Shown: positions 22,970 to 31,755 of the stretch, piece by piece
How the letters are laid out: each line of letters opens with the position of its first letter
Position numbering within the stretch: position 1 is the first letter of the stretch
Source of the DNA: Desulfobulbaceae bacterium
Lineage (GTDB): Bacteria > Desulfobacterota > Desulfobulbia > Desulfobulbales > Desulfobulbaceae
Length of the DNA: 39,871 bases
Direction of reading: 5' to 3'
Assembly (NCBI GenBank): GCA_026987195.1
Contig: JALSNC010000143.1
Span: 1 to 39,871, forward strand
Notes under the pieces: model-generated
What the model was told of the DNA's origin: nothing
The model's input: the letters and a program-made list of their open reading frames with translations, nothing else
Databases searched by the model: none
Translations under genes and position numbers: made by a program

Positions 22970-25224
22970 GGCGGATCCTCCCCGGACAGGTGAATGCTGT
23001 TTTCTCCCGGCCGCGGTATCACGGCGGGCCTGCCCGGGAGACGGATCTCGATGGCCGGCGCCTCTGCATGCCACCGCCCCTGCCAGCGGATATCCAGCCC
23101 GGCAGACCCGGAATCGTGATCCTGGCAGACAAGGGTCAGCGAGACCGGGCCGAAGAGGGTCGGCGCAGGGCCGAACCGGAGCGTGGCGCCGGGCCGCAGC
23201 CACCGCCCGGGTACGCCGCTGCAGAGGATCAGCCGCTCATCCTCCTCGCGCAGGAAGCAGTTGCGCACCATCAGGACCCATTCGGCGGCCGCCCAGACAT
23301 GCTGACCGTCACCCATGCAGCCGCCCAGGGTACGCGGGTGGATCGCCTCGGGCCACTGGCCGGTGGGCGAGGCCAGCTCCGCCACCCGGTCCATGAGCCG
23401 GAGATAGCGGCGGTCACCGGCACGCAGCAGGACCTGGGCCACGTGCAGGGTCAGGTAGGCGTTGATGCCCGAATGGATCATATCCTGAAAAAAGCCCGCG
23501 TCAACAAAACATTCGTCCAGCAGGTACTCCACCGTCCCCAGGAGGTCGGGATCGTCCGGAGCGCACTGACAGAGGGGATAGCCCCGGACCAGGGAGCCGA
23601 TGGCGCCGGAATCCAGCCGCCGGTACGGCGAGGCGGGCATGGCCCGGCGGCGCAGGCGGCTGCAGGTCCGGGCAAGACTTTTTTCGACCGCCCGCCTGAA
23701 CGTATCGGCCTGCCGGGCGAACTCCTCTCCGGCCGCCCGGTCAAAATGGCCGCAGAGCCGGGAGGCGGCCTCGAGCCCGGCAATACCCCAGAAGTCATCC
23801 CAGTAAAAGTAATCGTTAGGCCCCAGGTGCTCGGCGCTGAAGCCGGCCGGCAGGAGGCCGGCATGCGGACTGTCCGGGACCTCGGGAATCCGCTTGCCGA
23901 CGATCCATTTGCCGCCGCGGACGATGGAACGTTGCCAGGGCCGGGGCGGCGGCTGGCCGGTGAGGCGGCAGTAGTGATCCATGATCCAGAGGGCCTCGCC
24001 GTTGGAGTCCCATTCGCCTTCCTGGGAAAGAAAATAGCCGCGTGCCGACTGGCGGCCGGGAAAGAGGTCCAGGGCGCGCCGGGCCCTGGCCGTCAGACCG
24101 GCACAGAGGAGGGCATGGATGATGAAGGCCGCATCCCGGAACCAGAATCTGCGGTAGGTGGAGGGGCCGGGCCAGACATCGCCGGGCGAATGGAGGACCA
24201 GGGTCCTGATGGCCGTGTCATAGAGAAACCGGACCCGGGCATCGGGCACATCCAGCCGGCAGTGGCCGTCAAGGGCCTGGTGCCAGGAGGGATAACGGAC
24301 AGCGCCCCTCCGGCCGGCCAGGACCACCTCGGCACTGATCTGCCGTGGCTGCCCGGCCTGAAGCCGATACATGGCCGCTGCCGTGGCCATGCCGACCTCG
24401 CACCTGCCGGCCGGCTGTTCCCCGGTATCGGCCAGGTGGATATGGACATCGCCGTTGCGGTACGTACTGACGAGATGCCTCTCCACCGGCTCGCTGAAGT
24501 CGATGCGGGTACGGTTGTCCACCAGCCAGGCCCGGCGGTGGCGCGACAGCGCCACCTGGTGGATGAAGCTGATCCCCTCGGGATTGCAGGGCCGCAGGGC
24601 GAGAACCAGCCAGGCGTCGGTATCACTGCGACCGGTGAGCTCCATGCGGCAGACCGGCCTACCGTCCCGGAGCCCGACCTGGATGCGGCAGACCAGGGAG
24701 AGCCCTTCCTGGCGGCTGCGGGTGACCAGGGCGGGCACGGGTTCCAGCTCCAGCTCCTGGGTGGCGAGATGGGCACGCGACGGCAGGAGACAGCGGTCGT
24801 CAGCGGTGTAGACCCAGCCGTCCAGGGACCAGGAATCCAGGAACGGGGTCAGCAGCCCCCGCGGATCGACAATGGGCAGCTCGGAGCAGTCGGGCCAGCC
24901 CACCGCTGTCCAGTTGCGATGGGTCAGGTTGATGTGGGTGAGGGAAAAGGCGCGGGGGATGAAGGCATCGTCCAGGGGATCGAACTGACGCTCGATCCAG
25001 TAGGGCCAGACCCAGTCCAGATTGTGCTGGATGACCCGGCTGTTGATCAGGCCGCGGGCGTGAAAGACCGCGCCGGCACGCAGCAGCTCGATGGGCTCGC
25101 CCACCTCCGAGGGTTGGGCGAACCGGTGCAGCCGGGCCAGCAGGGCGACGGGGTCGAGAAATCCTCTTGATCGCGCCGCCCTGCTGAGGATGAACCGCCA
25201 GGGCAGCCATTTCAGCCAGGCCAT
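22966..25224 (-). CDS. Six-hairpin (alpha/alpha)6 glycosidase-like protein
   Basis: 752 aa from the ATG at 25224; a GTG at 25347 would add 41 residues that do not look like protein of this family. The N-terminal half is beta-rich. The C-terminal half (about 380-690) has the helical-barrel pattern of GH15/amylo-alpha-1,6-glucosidase-like enzymes: YRRFWFRDAAFIIHALLCAG, EGEWDSNGEALWIMDHYCRL, DYFYWDDFWGIAGLEAAS, and GQWPEAIHPRTLGGCMGDGQ followed by HVWAAAEWVLMVRN. Acidic residues in the D-W-D and E-W-D segments could be catalytic. There is no signal peptide, so it acts in the cytosol if the start is right. I cannot name the substrate. The coupled glycosyltransferase suggests a shared glycan or glycolipid. 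Confidence 0.75.
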   Translation of the reverse strand: MAWLKWLPWRFILSRAARSRGFLDPVALLARLHRFAQPSEVGEPIELLRAGAVFHARGLINSRVIQHNLDWVWPYWIERQFDPLDDAFIPRAFSLTHINLTHRNWTAVGWPDCSELPIVDPRGLLTPFLDSWSLDGWVYTADDRCLLPSRAHLATQELELEPVPALVTRSRQEGLSLVCRIQVGLRDGRPVCRMELTGRSDTDAWLVLALRPCNPEGISFIHQVALSRHRRAWLVDNRTRIDFSEPVERHLVSTYRNGDVHIHLADTGEQPAGRCEVGMATAAAMYRLQAGQPRQISAEVVLAGRRGAVRYPSWHQALDGHCRLDVPDARVRFLYDTAIRTLVLHSPGDVWPGPSTYRRFWFRDAAFIIHALLCAGLTARARRALDLFPGRQSARGYFLSQEGEWDSNGEALWIMDHYCRLTGQPPPRPWQRSIVRGGKWIVGKRIPEVPDSPHAGLLPAGFSAEHLGPNDYFYWDDFWGIAGLEAASRLCGHFDRAAGEEFARQADTFRRAVEKSLARTCSRLRRRAMPASPYRRLDSGAIGSLVRGYPLCQCAPDDPDLLGTVEYLLDECFVDAGFFQDMIHSGINAYLTLHVAQVLLRAGDRRYLRLMDRVAELASPTGQWPEAIHPRTLGGCMGDGQHVWAAAEWVLMVRNCFLREEDERLILCSGVPGRWLRPGATLRFGPAPTLFGPVSLTLVCQDHDSGSAGLDIRWQGRWHAEAPAIEIRLPGRPAVIPRPGENSIHLSGEDPP

Positions 25225-25375
25225 CGGTTTTCGGGCTGCATCGAATTCCGTGATCGGTAATAGCCGGGACCGCCCGGCACAACCTGCCGGCCAGGTCTCC
25301 GGAAGGTGTGTCTCCCCGCGACCATCACCGCAGGTCCCGGGAGACACACGCCACAGTGAGTTCCGTAACGGCTCA

Positions 25376-25401
25376 GGAAACAGGGATCAGTTCCATCCCT
25401 G
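25376..25401 (-). terminator. Weak terminator-like hairpin over the cytochrome stop codon
   Basis: Minus strand: CAGGGAT (25401-25395) pairs perfectly with ATCCCTG (25387-25381) around a 7-base loop that contains part of the stop region. Only three T follow, so termination would be weak. Confidence 0.35.
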
Positions 25402-26352
25402 CAGCACCCAGTCCTCCCACATGGGCTTGGGCTCGTCAGGCACATAGCCGCCCGAAACGCCGTGGCAGAAGACACACTTGACCACGGTGGAGCGCTCCAT
25501 GGTCACGGGCAGCGGCTGCCCCTCGACCTTGAAAGCGGCCCTGACGTGGCCCGAACCCTGATGGCAGGGAGAACACTGCGCCGACCAGGGCATCTTCAGG
25601 TTGGTCTTCTGATGATAGGGCTGCCGGTTGAGGGGATTGTCCCGCCAGACCTGCTCCCCGGTGCTGCGGTCAGTGACATACCCGCCCACGGTCGGGGTAT
25701 GGGTAAGGGCGTCATTGGTCAGGTTGTCGTAAGTAAAGCCGGGCCGGCCACCGTTGCGGCCCAGCACATTGGGCCAGCTGTGCGGCCCGCGCGGGCCACC
25801 GGCGGGCGAGGACCAGGGATAGACCACCCTGGCGTCGGCCTGGGAAAGATGACACCGGTCACACCCCCAGCGCGAGATCCTGACCTCCCGCCGGGCAACG
25901 GTTCCGTCCATGTCCGAGATGGTCAGGGTCACGGCCCGGGGCACCAGCAGTTCGCCCGTGGCCTCGTCCTTCTCACCCGGCTTGAACAGTTCCGCCCCCA
26001 CGCTGCTCTCGCCGATGGTGAACGATCCCCTGTAGATGCCGGCCATGTCGACATCCTCCTCCAGGACGCCTTCCACGGGCTCGGCAAGGCCGTCAACGGT
26101 GAAGGTCAAGGGCTGGCTGCCCTCGTACCCTGCAAGCGAGAAGTTGATCTCGATATCATGGCCCTCGGCCGGCCAGAGCTCCTGGTTCTCCCCCTGCCAC
26201 TCATACAGGGAGGCGCTGTACACCCAGTAGTAGGGATCAAGATAATACATGCTCTTCTCTGTTTCAATGATCGGCGGCTGGGCGCTGACCGCACTGCCTG
26301 CCAGCATCAGGCCGATTGCGGAAAAGACAACTGCTGCAAGTCTGGATTTCAT
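25387..26352 (-). CDS. Periplasmic triheme c-type cytochrome with N-terminal beta domain
   Basis: 321 aa from the ATG at 26352 (AAAGGAGG site). The signal peptide is residues 1-24 (cleavage after AVSA). Residues about 25-160 look like a beta-sandwich with no heme site. Three CXXCH sites follow: CDRCH (164-168), CSPCH (260-264) and CVFCH (293-297). Several other His residues could be second axial ligands. The spacing of the first two sites is very long, with a Trp/Gly/Pro-rich stretch (HSWPNVLGRNGGRPGFTYDN) between them. Electron transfer in the periplasm is the likely role; partner and direction are unknown. No cytochrome maturation gene is nearby. Confidence 0.85.
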   Translation of the reverse strand: MKSRLAAVVFSAIGLMLAGSAVSAQPPIIETEKSMYYLDPYYWVYSASLYEWQGENQELWPAEGHDIEINFSLAGYEGSQPLTFTVDGLAEPVEGVLEEDVDMAGIYRGSFTIGESSVGAELFKPGEKDEATGELLVPRAVTLTISDMDGTVARREVRISRWGCDRCHLSQADARVVYPWSSPAGGPRGPHSWPNVLGRNGGRPGFTYDNLTNDALTHTPTVGGYVTDRSTGEQVWRDNPLNRQPYHQKTNLKMPWSAQCSPCHQGSGHVRAAFKVEGQPLPVTMERSTVVKCVFCHGVSGGYVPDEPKPMWEDWVLQGWN

Positions 26353-26751
26353 TTCTCCTACCTCCTTTGTTCCTGTTAACCGACACGACCGGCCACCTCC
26401 GGGGCCGGACCGCGACAACCGACAAAAAACATCGCACAATCAATCAACTACCATTGAAACGCAACAAACCCCGGACCTCCACTCCAGGGATTCGCCTCCA
26501 GGATTCCGGTTTCCGGAAAAGCGTTCAAATATCCTGATGCCACCAGCGAACAAAACTGATGGTAATTGATCAGCGACCGGAAGACAACGAGATTTCACAC
26601 TATTTTTCAATTACAAATTGGTGATAACGAGAAAGTACTGGGTGGCAAGCGATTCGGCGCAGCAAGCGATTCGGCTCCCGGCCAGGACGACTGCTCTGAG
26701 GCAATACAAACGTCGTTACGTGAAAACGGGAAAGAGGCAGGGGGGGGAGAG
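26353..26751. other. A+T-richer intergenic region upstream of the cytochrome gene
   Basis: 399 bases with no convincing gene. It contains a 14-base direct repeat, GCAAGCGATTCGGC, at 26645-26658 and 26662-26675 (period 17). It also has a G+C-rich inverted repeat CCGGCC/GGCCGG near 26389-26408 in what would be the cytochrome leader. The plus-strand frames across it are shadows of the methyltransferase. No promoter stands out. Confidence 0.55.
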
Positions 26752-27525
26752 TCAGGAGGAGGATTTTTTCTCCAGAACCACCAGGAGACGGGTGGCAAAG
26801 AAAAGGGGGGCCCGGTCACAGAGACTGTCGAGCACCCGCATGAACGGAAGCGCACGTTCGGGATAGAGCCGGGGCCCGGAATAGCCACCGCTGGCCACGT
26901 AGGAGATGGCGGCGAGCCGCTCCCTGGCTACAATCTTCCAGTCCGGGTCGAGCAGCGGCCGGTAGCGCCGGCCGAGGAATATCCTCGAGGCGTTGCCCTG
27001 GGCCGCATGGTAGGAGTCCTCGGCCGGTGTCCATCCCGCCGGGGCATGGAAACAGATCTCCTCGCCCAGACCCAGGGGCTCGTGATGCAGCAGGCCGAAG
27101 ACCAGCAGGCCAAGGAGGCTCAGGCAGGGCTCGAAGATCAGGACCCTGCCGCCGGGACGCAGTACCCGCCTGAACTCGGCCAGGGCCGTGCCCGGATACC
27201 GGAGATGATGAAAGACATCGAACAGGATCAGGTTGTCGACACTCCGGTCGGCAAAGGAGAGACTGTAGGCGCTCTCCACCTGATCGATCCACGGATAGGC
27301 AAACAGGTCGGTGCGCAGGCAGCCCGGGATCACCTCCCGGATGTTGCCGATCCCCGAGCCCAGCTCCACGTTACGGCCTGTCAGACCACCGGCGAGGTGG
27401 AGAGCGATCCGCCGCTGAAAGGCACGGTAGATCCTGCGCAGAAGCGGCCTGCTGCGCCAGGCGGCAAGATTTTCCCGGATCTCGTCCTCATGCCGGGAAA
27501 TATGTGTCGTCTCGCCGGGGCTCAT
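26752..27525 (-). CDS. SAM-dependent class I methyltransferase
   Basis: 257 aa. The Rossmann methyltransferase core begins near residue 50: motif I VELGSGIGNIREVIPG, an acidic TDLF segment, VDNLILFDVFHHLRYPG and LRPGGRVLIFEPCLSLLG. A longer C-terminal part (about 140-257) carries AEDSYHAAQGNASRIFLG and may shape the acceptor site; this layout is seen in methyltransferases next to sugar or lipid genes. The acceptor is unknown. A hydrophobic stretch (SLLGLLVFGLLHH) could touch the membrane but is too short for certainty. It lies 98 bases after the ferredoxin gene on the same strand. Confidence 0.82.
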   Translation of the reverse strand: MSPGETTHISRHEDEIRENLAAWRSRPLLRRIYRAFQRRIALHLAGGLTGRNVELGSGIGNIREVIPGCLRTDLFAYPWIDQVESAYSLSFADRSVDNLILFDVFHHLRYPGTALAEFRRVLRPGGRVLIFEPCLSLLGLLVFGLLHHEPLGLGEEICFHAPAGWTPAEDSYHAAQGNASRIFLGRRYRPLLDPDWKIVARERLAAISYVASGGYSGPRLYPERALPFMRVLDSLCDRAPLFFATRLLVVLEKKSSS

Positions 27526-27623
27526 TCACCGCTCCACTCAACCGTTGTCCCGGTCCCCAAGAAACATGCTCCCTGCAGGATTTTCCGGTGGCATCGACGG
27601 AGGGTCTCCCCGGGCCGGCACCG

Positions 27624-27815
27624 CTACTCGTAGCTGATGCAGCCGGCAGGACAGGAGGCCACCGCCTCCTCGATGCACTCCTCGTCACCGCCCTCGGCCT
27701 TGATCACGTGCGACTTTCCCTCTTCTTCGTCAAAGGCGAAGATATCGGGACAGAGCTCGACACAGGCCTCGCAGCCGATGCATTCCTCGGTATCTATGGT
27801 TACCTGTTTTGCCAT
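27624..27815 (-). CDS. Monocluster ferredoxin, Desulfovibrio type
   Basis: 63 aa from the ATG at 27815 (CGGAGGATATAAC site). Cysteines 12, 15, 18 and 55 (CIGCEAC and SCPAG) would hold one [4Fe-4S] or [3Fe-4S] cluster. Cys22 and Cys47 lie where Desulfovibrio gigas-type ferredoxins have a disulfide; a further Cys59 is present. The acidic surface is typical (pI low). It is a cytosolic one-electron carrier. The ferredoxin-linked glutamate synthase in this window would need such a donor, though the genes are 20 kb apart. Two overlapping hairpins lie in its leader. Confidence 0.93.
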   Translation of the reverse strand: MAKQVTIDTEECIGCEACVELCPDIFAFDEEEGKSHVIKAEGGDEECIEEAVASCPAGCISYE

Positions 27816-27840
27816 TGTTATATCCTCCGATCCACGTCCT

Positions 27841-27878
27841 GGCAACCAGGATTGTGCCTGGTTGCCGGAACCCCGGCA
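27841..27878 (-). promoter_or_regulatory. Two overlapping hairpins in the ferredoxin leader
   Basis: Minus strand: a perfect 10-bp stem GGCAACCAGG (27866-27857) / CCTGGTTGCC (27850-27841) with a 6-base loop. A smaller hairpin GCCGG-GGTT-CCGGC (about 27877-27864) lies just upstream. They share the bases near 27864-27866, so both cannot form fully at once. No T-run follows, so they are not terminators; a leader control or RNA-processing site is possible. Confidence 0.4.
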
Positions 27879-27884
27879 TTCTGG

Positions 27885-28136
27885 TTATATGTCTTTTATA
27901 TTTTTTGACAGTTCCGCAACATGCACTCCGAGGGAGACACACTGTTTTCCGTCGAGACAGGCCCGGATCTCGTCATCGTCGAGATAGGTTTCCAGTGCCT
28001 TTCCCTCCCGTTCAAGGTGGGTCACCCAGGCCTTTTTCTCCTCGTCGTAGCGGACATCGAGGTTGATCCCGCACCGGCCGATATCAGGATAGATCTCCAT
28101 GATCTTTTTGCAAAGTTGTTCTCTGTCAATCATCAT
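27885..28136 (-). CDS. Small protein of unknown function (83 aa)
   Basis: I do not recognise a named family. The start is well supported (GGGAGGCA before a double ATG at 28136/28133). The protein is soluble and acidic: a helix (REQLCKKIMEIYPDIG), two short strands (CGINLDVRYDEEKKAWVTHL), then a helix with DDDEIRACLDGKQCVSLGVH. Three cysteines are dispersed, with no metal motif. It lies 69 bases before the ferredoxin gene on the same strand, so a shared transcript is likely and a redox-linked role is possible. Confidence 0.75.
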   Translation of the reverse strand: MMIDREQLCKKIMEIYPDIGRCGINLDVRYDEEKKAWVTHLEREGKALETYLDDDEIRACLDGKQCVSLGVHVAELSKNIKDI

Positions 28137-28301
28137 TGCCTCCCTGTTCAGGGTTCAACATCCCGGTTGTGGTTCTCTCTTCAACAGTAATCACGACCGC
28201 CTGCACCACAAGGCGGTATTTTTCAGAAACCAGTGGTCAGGGGGGCGGAATCTTCGTGCCGCCTGCGGGGGAAAGAAGAAGACTGCTCTTCCTCCGGACA
28301 C

Positions 28302-31300
28302 TCAGAACAGTCTCCGGAATGCCAGCCGGCAGACAGCGCCCCCGGCCTTCTCGTAATACTCCAGCCGCAGGTTGTGCCTGCGGCCGACCAGATCGACGCT
28401 CCTGCGATGGGTCGTCGGCCCCTGATCGTGCCACTGGTCGATCAGGAGGCGGCCATCCAGGAACAGACGCACACCGTCGTCGGCGGTGACCTCGATACTC
28501 CAGCGCCCCACCGGCAGCTCCACGTTGCCGCTCCAGCGGGCTGAAAAAAAGTCCGAACCGATCCGGGGCAGGCGGCCGGAATGCCCCCAGTCGAAGTCGA
28601 TCGCCGGTTCGAACCGGTAACTCACAGGGACATTGCGATCCACCGGTGCGCCAGGGGCCGGGATCTGCAGACTCGTGCCCCGGTAGTACTCACCAAAAAA
28701 ACCCTCCGGCATCATGGTAAAGGAGAGATGGGCTCCACCACCGCGCTGGTAGTACTCGATCTCCACGGGCAGCGCGCCCCCATGATGCTCGACATAGGTC
28801 CAGTAGCTGGTGGGCGGCTGGTCGACCCAGGCATCGATGGCCGGCCGGCCACCGATCTTGAACCGCACCCCGTCATCGGCCCGCACCTGGACCCGGTACC
28901 GTCCCAGGGGCAGCCACAGGGTCCGGCGACACCGGATCGAGTAGTCGTGGGTACCCAGCGCGGACGGCCGCTCGGCGATCACCCGCTCGATGCGGTCCAC
29001 GCTCCGCGTCTCCACCAGGGTATCGAAATCCCTGCCCCGGTAATAGGTCACCTCCCAGGCCGACCGCTCCATGGTGAAATCCACACTGCCGTTCCACATG
29101 GTATTTTCATACTCGATGGCGATATCATGGACCCCGGCCTCGAGATCGAGTTCGGCCTCGAAGGGATCGGCGCCCGTGACGTGCTGGTCCTGCAGCAGCA
29201 GCCTGTTATCGACGATCAGGCGATAGCCGTCATCGGAGCTCAGCCTGAAGGTATACCGGCCGCTTTCGGCCACAAAGACCCGCCGCCGGATATGGGCGCC
29301 CAGCCAGTCGGCCGGTACATTCTCCGCCCCGGGGATACCGTTTTTGAACTCCTCCATCTTCGCAAAGCGCAGCCGCAGGGGCAGGCCGTCACGGGCATAG
29401 TACTCTCCGGCAGTGTCGTTATCGGCGGGATAGCTGTATTCAAAGACCGGGGCCCCGGCCAGACCCTGGGTACGGAATGCCTCGTACAGACCATCCGCAC
29501 CTGGAAAGTCCTCCTGGAACAGCTCGTGCCGGCGCTGGTCGTTGTAGATCGACACCTGCCAGCTCTCCTCGGACCACGCAAAGGAGAGCGCCGCCCGGTA
29601 ATACCCCTGCTCACCGACCCCGGGCACGGTGGCGCGGTTGCAGTACTCCACCCTGACCCGGTGGCGGCCGCCGCTTATCTGCCGTACCGGGCTGTCTCCG
29701 CCGGTGCCATCCCAGTCGTCAAGCACGAGCTGTTCGCCGATCCAGATACGGCAGCCGCCCGTATGCCGGGCATGAAAACGATAGCCACCGGCACGGAAGG
29801 TCATTTCCGCGGTGGCCCGCAGGGAGAAAGGACCGCGCGGATCATGTTCTCCCACCGGGCTTGCCTGTCGCCACTCAAGATCGGTCAGGGTGTCATCAAA
29901 GCTCGCCACCGGTGATCCCGCCAGCTCCTGGTTGGCAAAGAGTTCAAAATGGAACAGCACCGGATCCACGTTGAGACGGACACTGGCCGCTCCGGCCCGC
30001 TCGAAGTATTCGACACGCAGGACATGGTCGCCGCCGCTCAGGTAGTGTTCCCGGGTGTACTCGGTCGCCGCCTGGACCTTCCAGCCATTGATCACCAGCC
30101 GGTCATCCACCCACAAGCGGACACCGTCGTCGCCCCGCAGGCGGAAACGGTACCAGCCCGGCCGGAAACGGCGGATCTGGGTGAAGCGGGCGGAAAAATG
30201 ATCCGAGGGCCCGACCACCAGGTCCGGCAGGAACGGAAACCTGGACTCGAGGCGAAAGGGTCCTCCCATACCCCAGTCAAAATCCACCCGATCCACCTGG
30301 TCTTCGGCAATGGTGCCGTCGGTCTCCCAGTAGGGACCGACAAGATCCAGGCTGACCGGCACGCCCTTGAGGGAGTCGTTGCTGAAATACTCCGCCAGCC
30401 AGCGCCGGCCCGTACCCCGCAGGTGATCCCCGTCCCTGAGGGTGCAGGCGGACGAGGTGTAGCGCCGGTACCAGCCATAGGGCATCAGCAGGTGTCCGCC
30501 ATAGTCCGGCCCCATCAGGTGGCTGGTGGAGCCGGCACCGCCCCAGCTGTTGCGGACGATGAAGTATCCCCCCTCATGTTCGGCGGGCAGGTCGTTACGG
30601 TCGATGTACCCGATGATGGTTGTACAGTGACCACCGCCCTTCCCCTCGGAGTCCAGGGGATCGGGAAAGGTGATCATGCCGGTGCCGGTATGCCAGCCGT
30701 GGACATCGCTGGAAAAGGCCACGCAACGGCCGCTGCGCAGGACATCCCTGACCATGTCCGCATTGCCCGCCTCCAGGGCCACCACCTGGTCCGACGTGTA
30801 GAAATGGGCCCGGTCCATGGCCACGTCCGGCGCCGGCACGTGGGCATGGTTGGAGCAGATCTCAACGGCCCAGTAGGGGAAGAACATCTCCTCGCAGGAT
30901 CCATACTCGCAGTAGTGGCGCAGGGCGGCGCCGCAGCCGTACCCGCCGGCGGTAAAAAGCTGCCCCCACTTGGAGTACCAGAAGATCAGTTCCTCGGAAA
31001 AATCCCGCGGACCCGGCCGCCGGTCGCGCAGATACTCGAGTGATTCGGCAACCGCTGTGGCGGCAAAGGCGGTACAGGTGCCCCGTCCCCCCTGGTTCCG
31101 CGCCGGGCCGAGGGTTCGACGGTGGTCCACGGCGCTGGTCGGCCCCAGGGGAAGGAACAGGATACCGCCGGGCCATTCCAGCCAACGCCTGACCTCATCG
31201 GCCTGCAGGACCGGGATCTCGTCCAGGCGCAGGGCCCGGCGCTGCCGTTCATAATCCGGATCCCGGGGATCGAGTGCGCCCTTGCCCCTGGGTGCGGCAA

Positions 31301-31673
31301 GACGGCGAACGATCTCCTCGCGTTCTTCCGGCGCCAGACCGGTCACCGCCGCCTGGAACAGGGCCGCGGTCTCGGGAACCGACAGTCCAAGGGCCGCCGC
31401 CTCCTTTTCGAGATCGACCCCGGCCAGCGCCATCTCGGCCAGGACCTGGGGCGCAACAATCCCCCGGGCCGCCAGTCTGCGGCCGAGATCTGCCACGGAA
31501 ATCCTGCCCAGGTCCACCCGCAGCCTCGCCTGGCCCATCACCAGCGGTATGCCGCCGGGCCGACGGCTCTGACGCTGCAGAAAATCATGGATTGCCGGCT
31601 GCCTGCCGGCGTTTCCTCTACCGTGCTCCCTGTGCTGTCCCCCACGGGACACATCGTCTTTTGCCGGATTCAT
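28302..31673 (-). CDS. Papain-like (C1) cysteine protease with five PA14-type domains
   Basis: 1123 aa; the start at 31673 has a near-perfect AAGGAGG site. Residues 1-48 are polar, Arg/Gln/Gly-rich and probably disordered. About 50-130 is a helical segment of unknown family. The peptidase spans about 180-410 with Gln194 and Cys200 (RNQGGRGTCTAFA), His349 (GGHCTTIIGY) and Asn375 (IVRNSWGG), a complete catalytic set. PA14-type beta modules follow at about 425-572, 574-700, 704-870, 872-988 and 990-1120, each with a version of DDGVRLWVDDR. PA14 modules usually bind carbohydrate or mediate assembly, and nearly always act outside the cytosol, yet there is no signal peptide or membrane segment. The role is unknown; an effector or toxin exported by a non-Sec route is one possibility. 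Confidence 0.85.
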   Translation of the reverse strand: MNPAKDDVSRGGQHREHGRGNAGRQPAIHDFLQRQSRRPGGIPLVMGQARLRVDLGRISVADLGRRLAARGIVAPQVLAEMALAGVDLEKEAAALGLSVPETAALFQAAVTGLAPEEREEIVRRLAAPRGKGALDPRDPDYERQRRALRLDEIPVLQADEVRRWLEWPGGILFLPLGPTSAVDHRRTLGPARNQGGRGTCTAFAATAVAESLEYLRDRRPGPRDFSEELIFWYSKWGQLFTAGGYGCGAALRHYCEYGSCEEMFFPYWAVEICSNHAHVPAPDVAMDRAHFYTSDQVVALEAGNADMVRDVLRSGRCVAFSSDVHGWHTGTGMITFPDPLDSEGKGGGHCTTIIGYIDRNDLPAEHEGGYFIVRNSWGGAGSTSHLMGPDYGGHLLMPYGWYRRYTSSACTLRDGDHLRGTGRRWLAEYFSNDSLKGVPVSLDLVGPYWETDGTIAEDQVDRVDFDWGMGGPFRLESRFPFLPDLVVGPSDHFSARFTQIRRFRPGWYRFRLRGDDGVRLWVDDRLVINGWKVQAATEYTREHYLSGGDHVLRVEYFERAGAASVRLNVDPVLFHFELFANQELAGSPVASFDDTLTDLEWRQASPVGEHDPRGPFSLRATAEMTFRAGGYRFHARHTGGCRIWIGEQLVLDDWDGTGGDSPVRQISGGRHRVRVEYCNRATVPGVGEQGYYRAALSFAWSEESWQVSIYNDQRRHELFQEDFPGADGLYEAFRTQGLAGAPVFEYSYPADNDTAGEYYARDGLPLRLRFAKMEEFKNGIPGAENVPADWLGAHIRRRVFVAESGRYTFRLSSDDGYRLIVDNRLLLQDQHVTGADPFEAELDLEAGVHDIAIEYENTMWNGSVDFTMERSAWEVTYYRGRDFDTLVETRSVDRIERVIAERPSALGTHDYSIRCRRTLWLPLGRYRVQVRADDGVRFKIGGRPAIDAWVDQPPTSYWTYVEHHGGALPVEIEYYQRGGGAHLSFTMMPEGFFGEYYRGTSLQIPAPGAPVDRNVPVSYRFEPAIDFDWGHSGRLPRIGSDFFSARWSGNVELPVGRWSIEVTADDGVRLFLDGRLLIDQWHDQGPTTHRRSVDLVGRRHNLRLEYYEKAGGAVCRLAFRRLF

Positions 31674-31737
31674 CGCGACCTCCTTGCCAAGGGAAAAAAG
31701 AAGAAACGGAACCTGAGATCACAATTACCGCAGCCTG

Positions 31738-31755
31738 GGTAACAAACCGGTAACA
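31738..31755 (+). repeat. Direct repeat GGTAACA, two copies one helical turn apart
   Basis: GGTAACA occurs at 31738-31744 and 31749-31755, a period of 11 bases, between livF and the protease gene. This is the usual spacing of a tandem operator, 65-82 bases upstream of the protease start. A minus-strand T6 run (31767-31762) overlaps no clear stem. Confidence 0.3.

Noticed and set aside
22990..25170. 726-aa plus-strand frame opposite the six-hairpin gene
   Set aside because: Shadow frame with Gly/Pro/Arg/His-rich translation. The minus strand has family motifs and overlaps a coupled glycosyltransferase gene.
28196..28223. Plus-strand terminator-like hairpin ACCGCC/GGCGGT followed by five T
   Set aside because: No plus-strand gene reads into it, and on the minus strand no T-run follows. 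It may be chance or may block antisense transcription.
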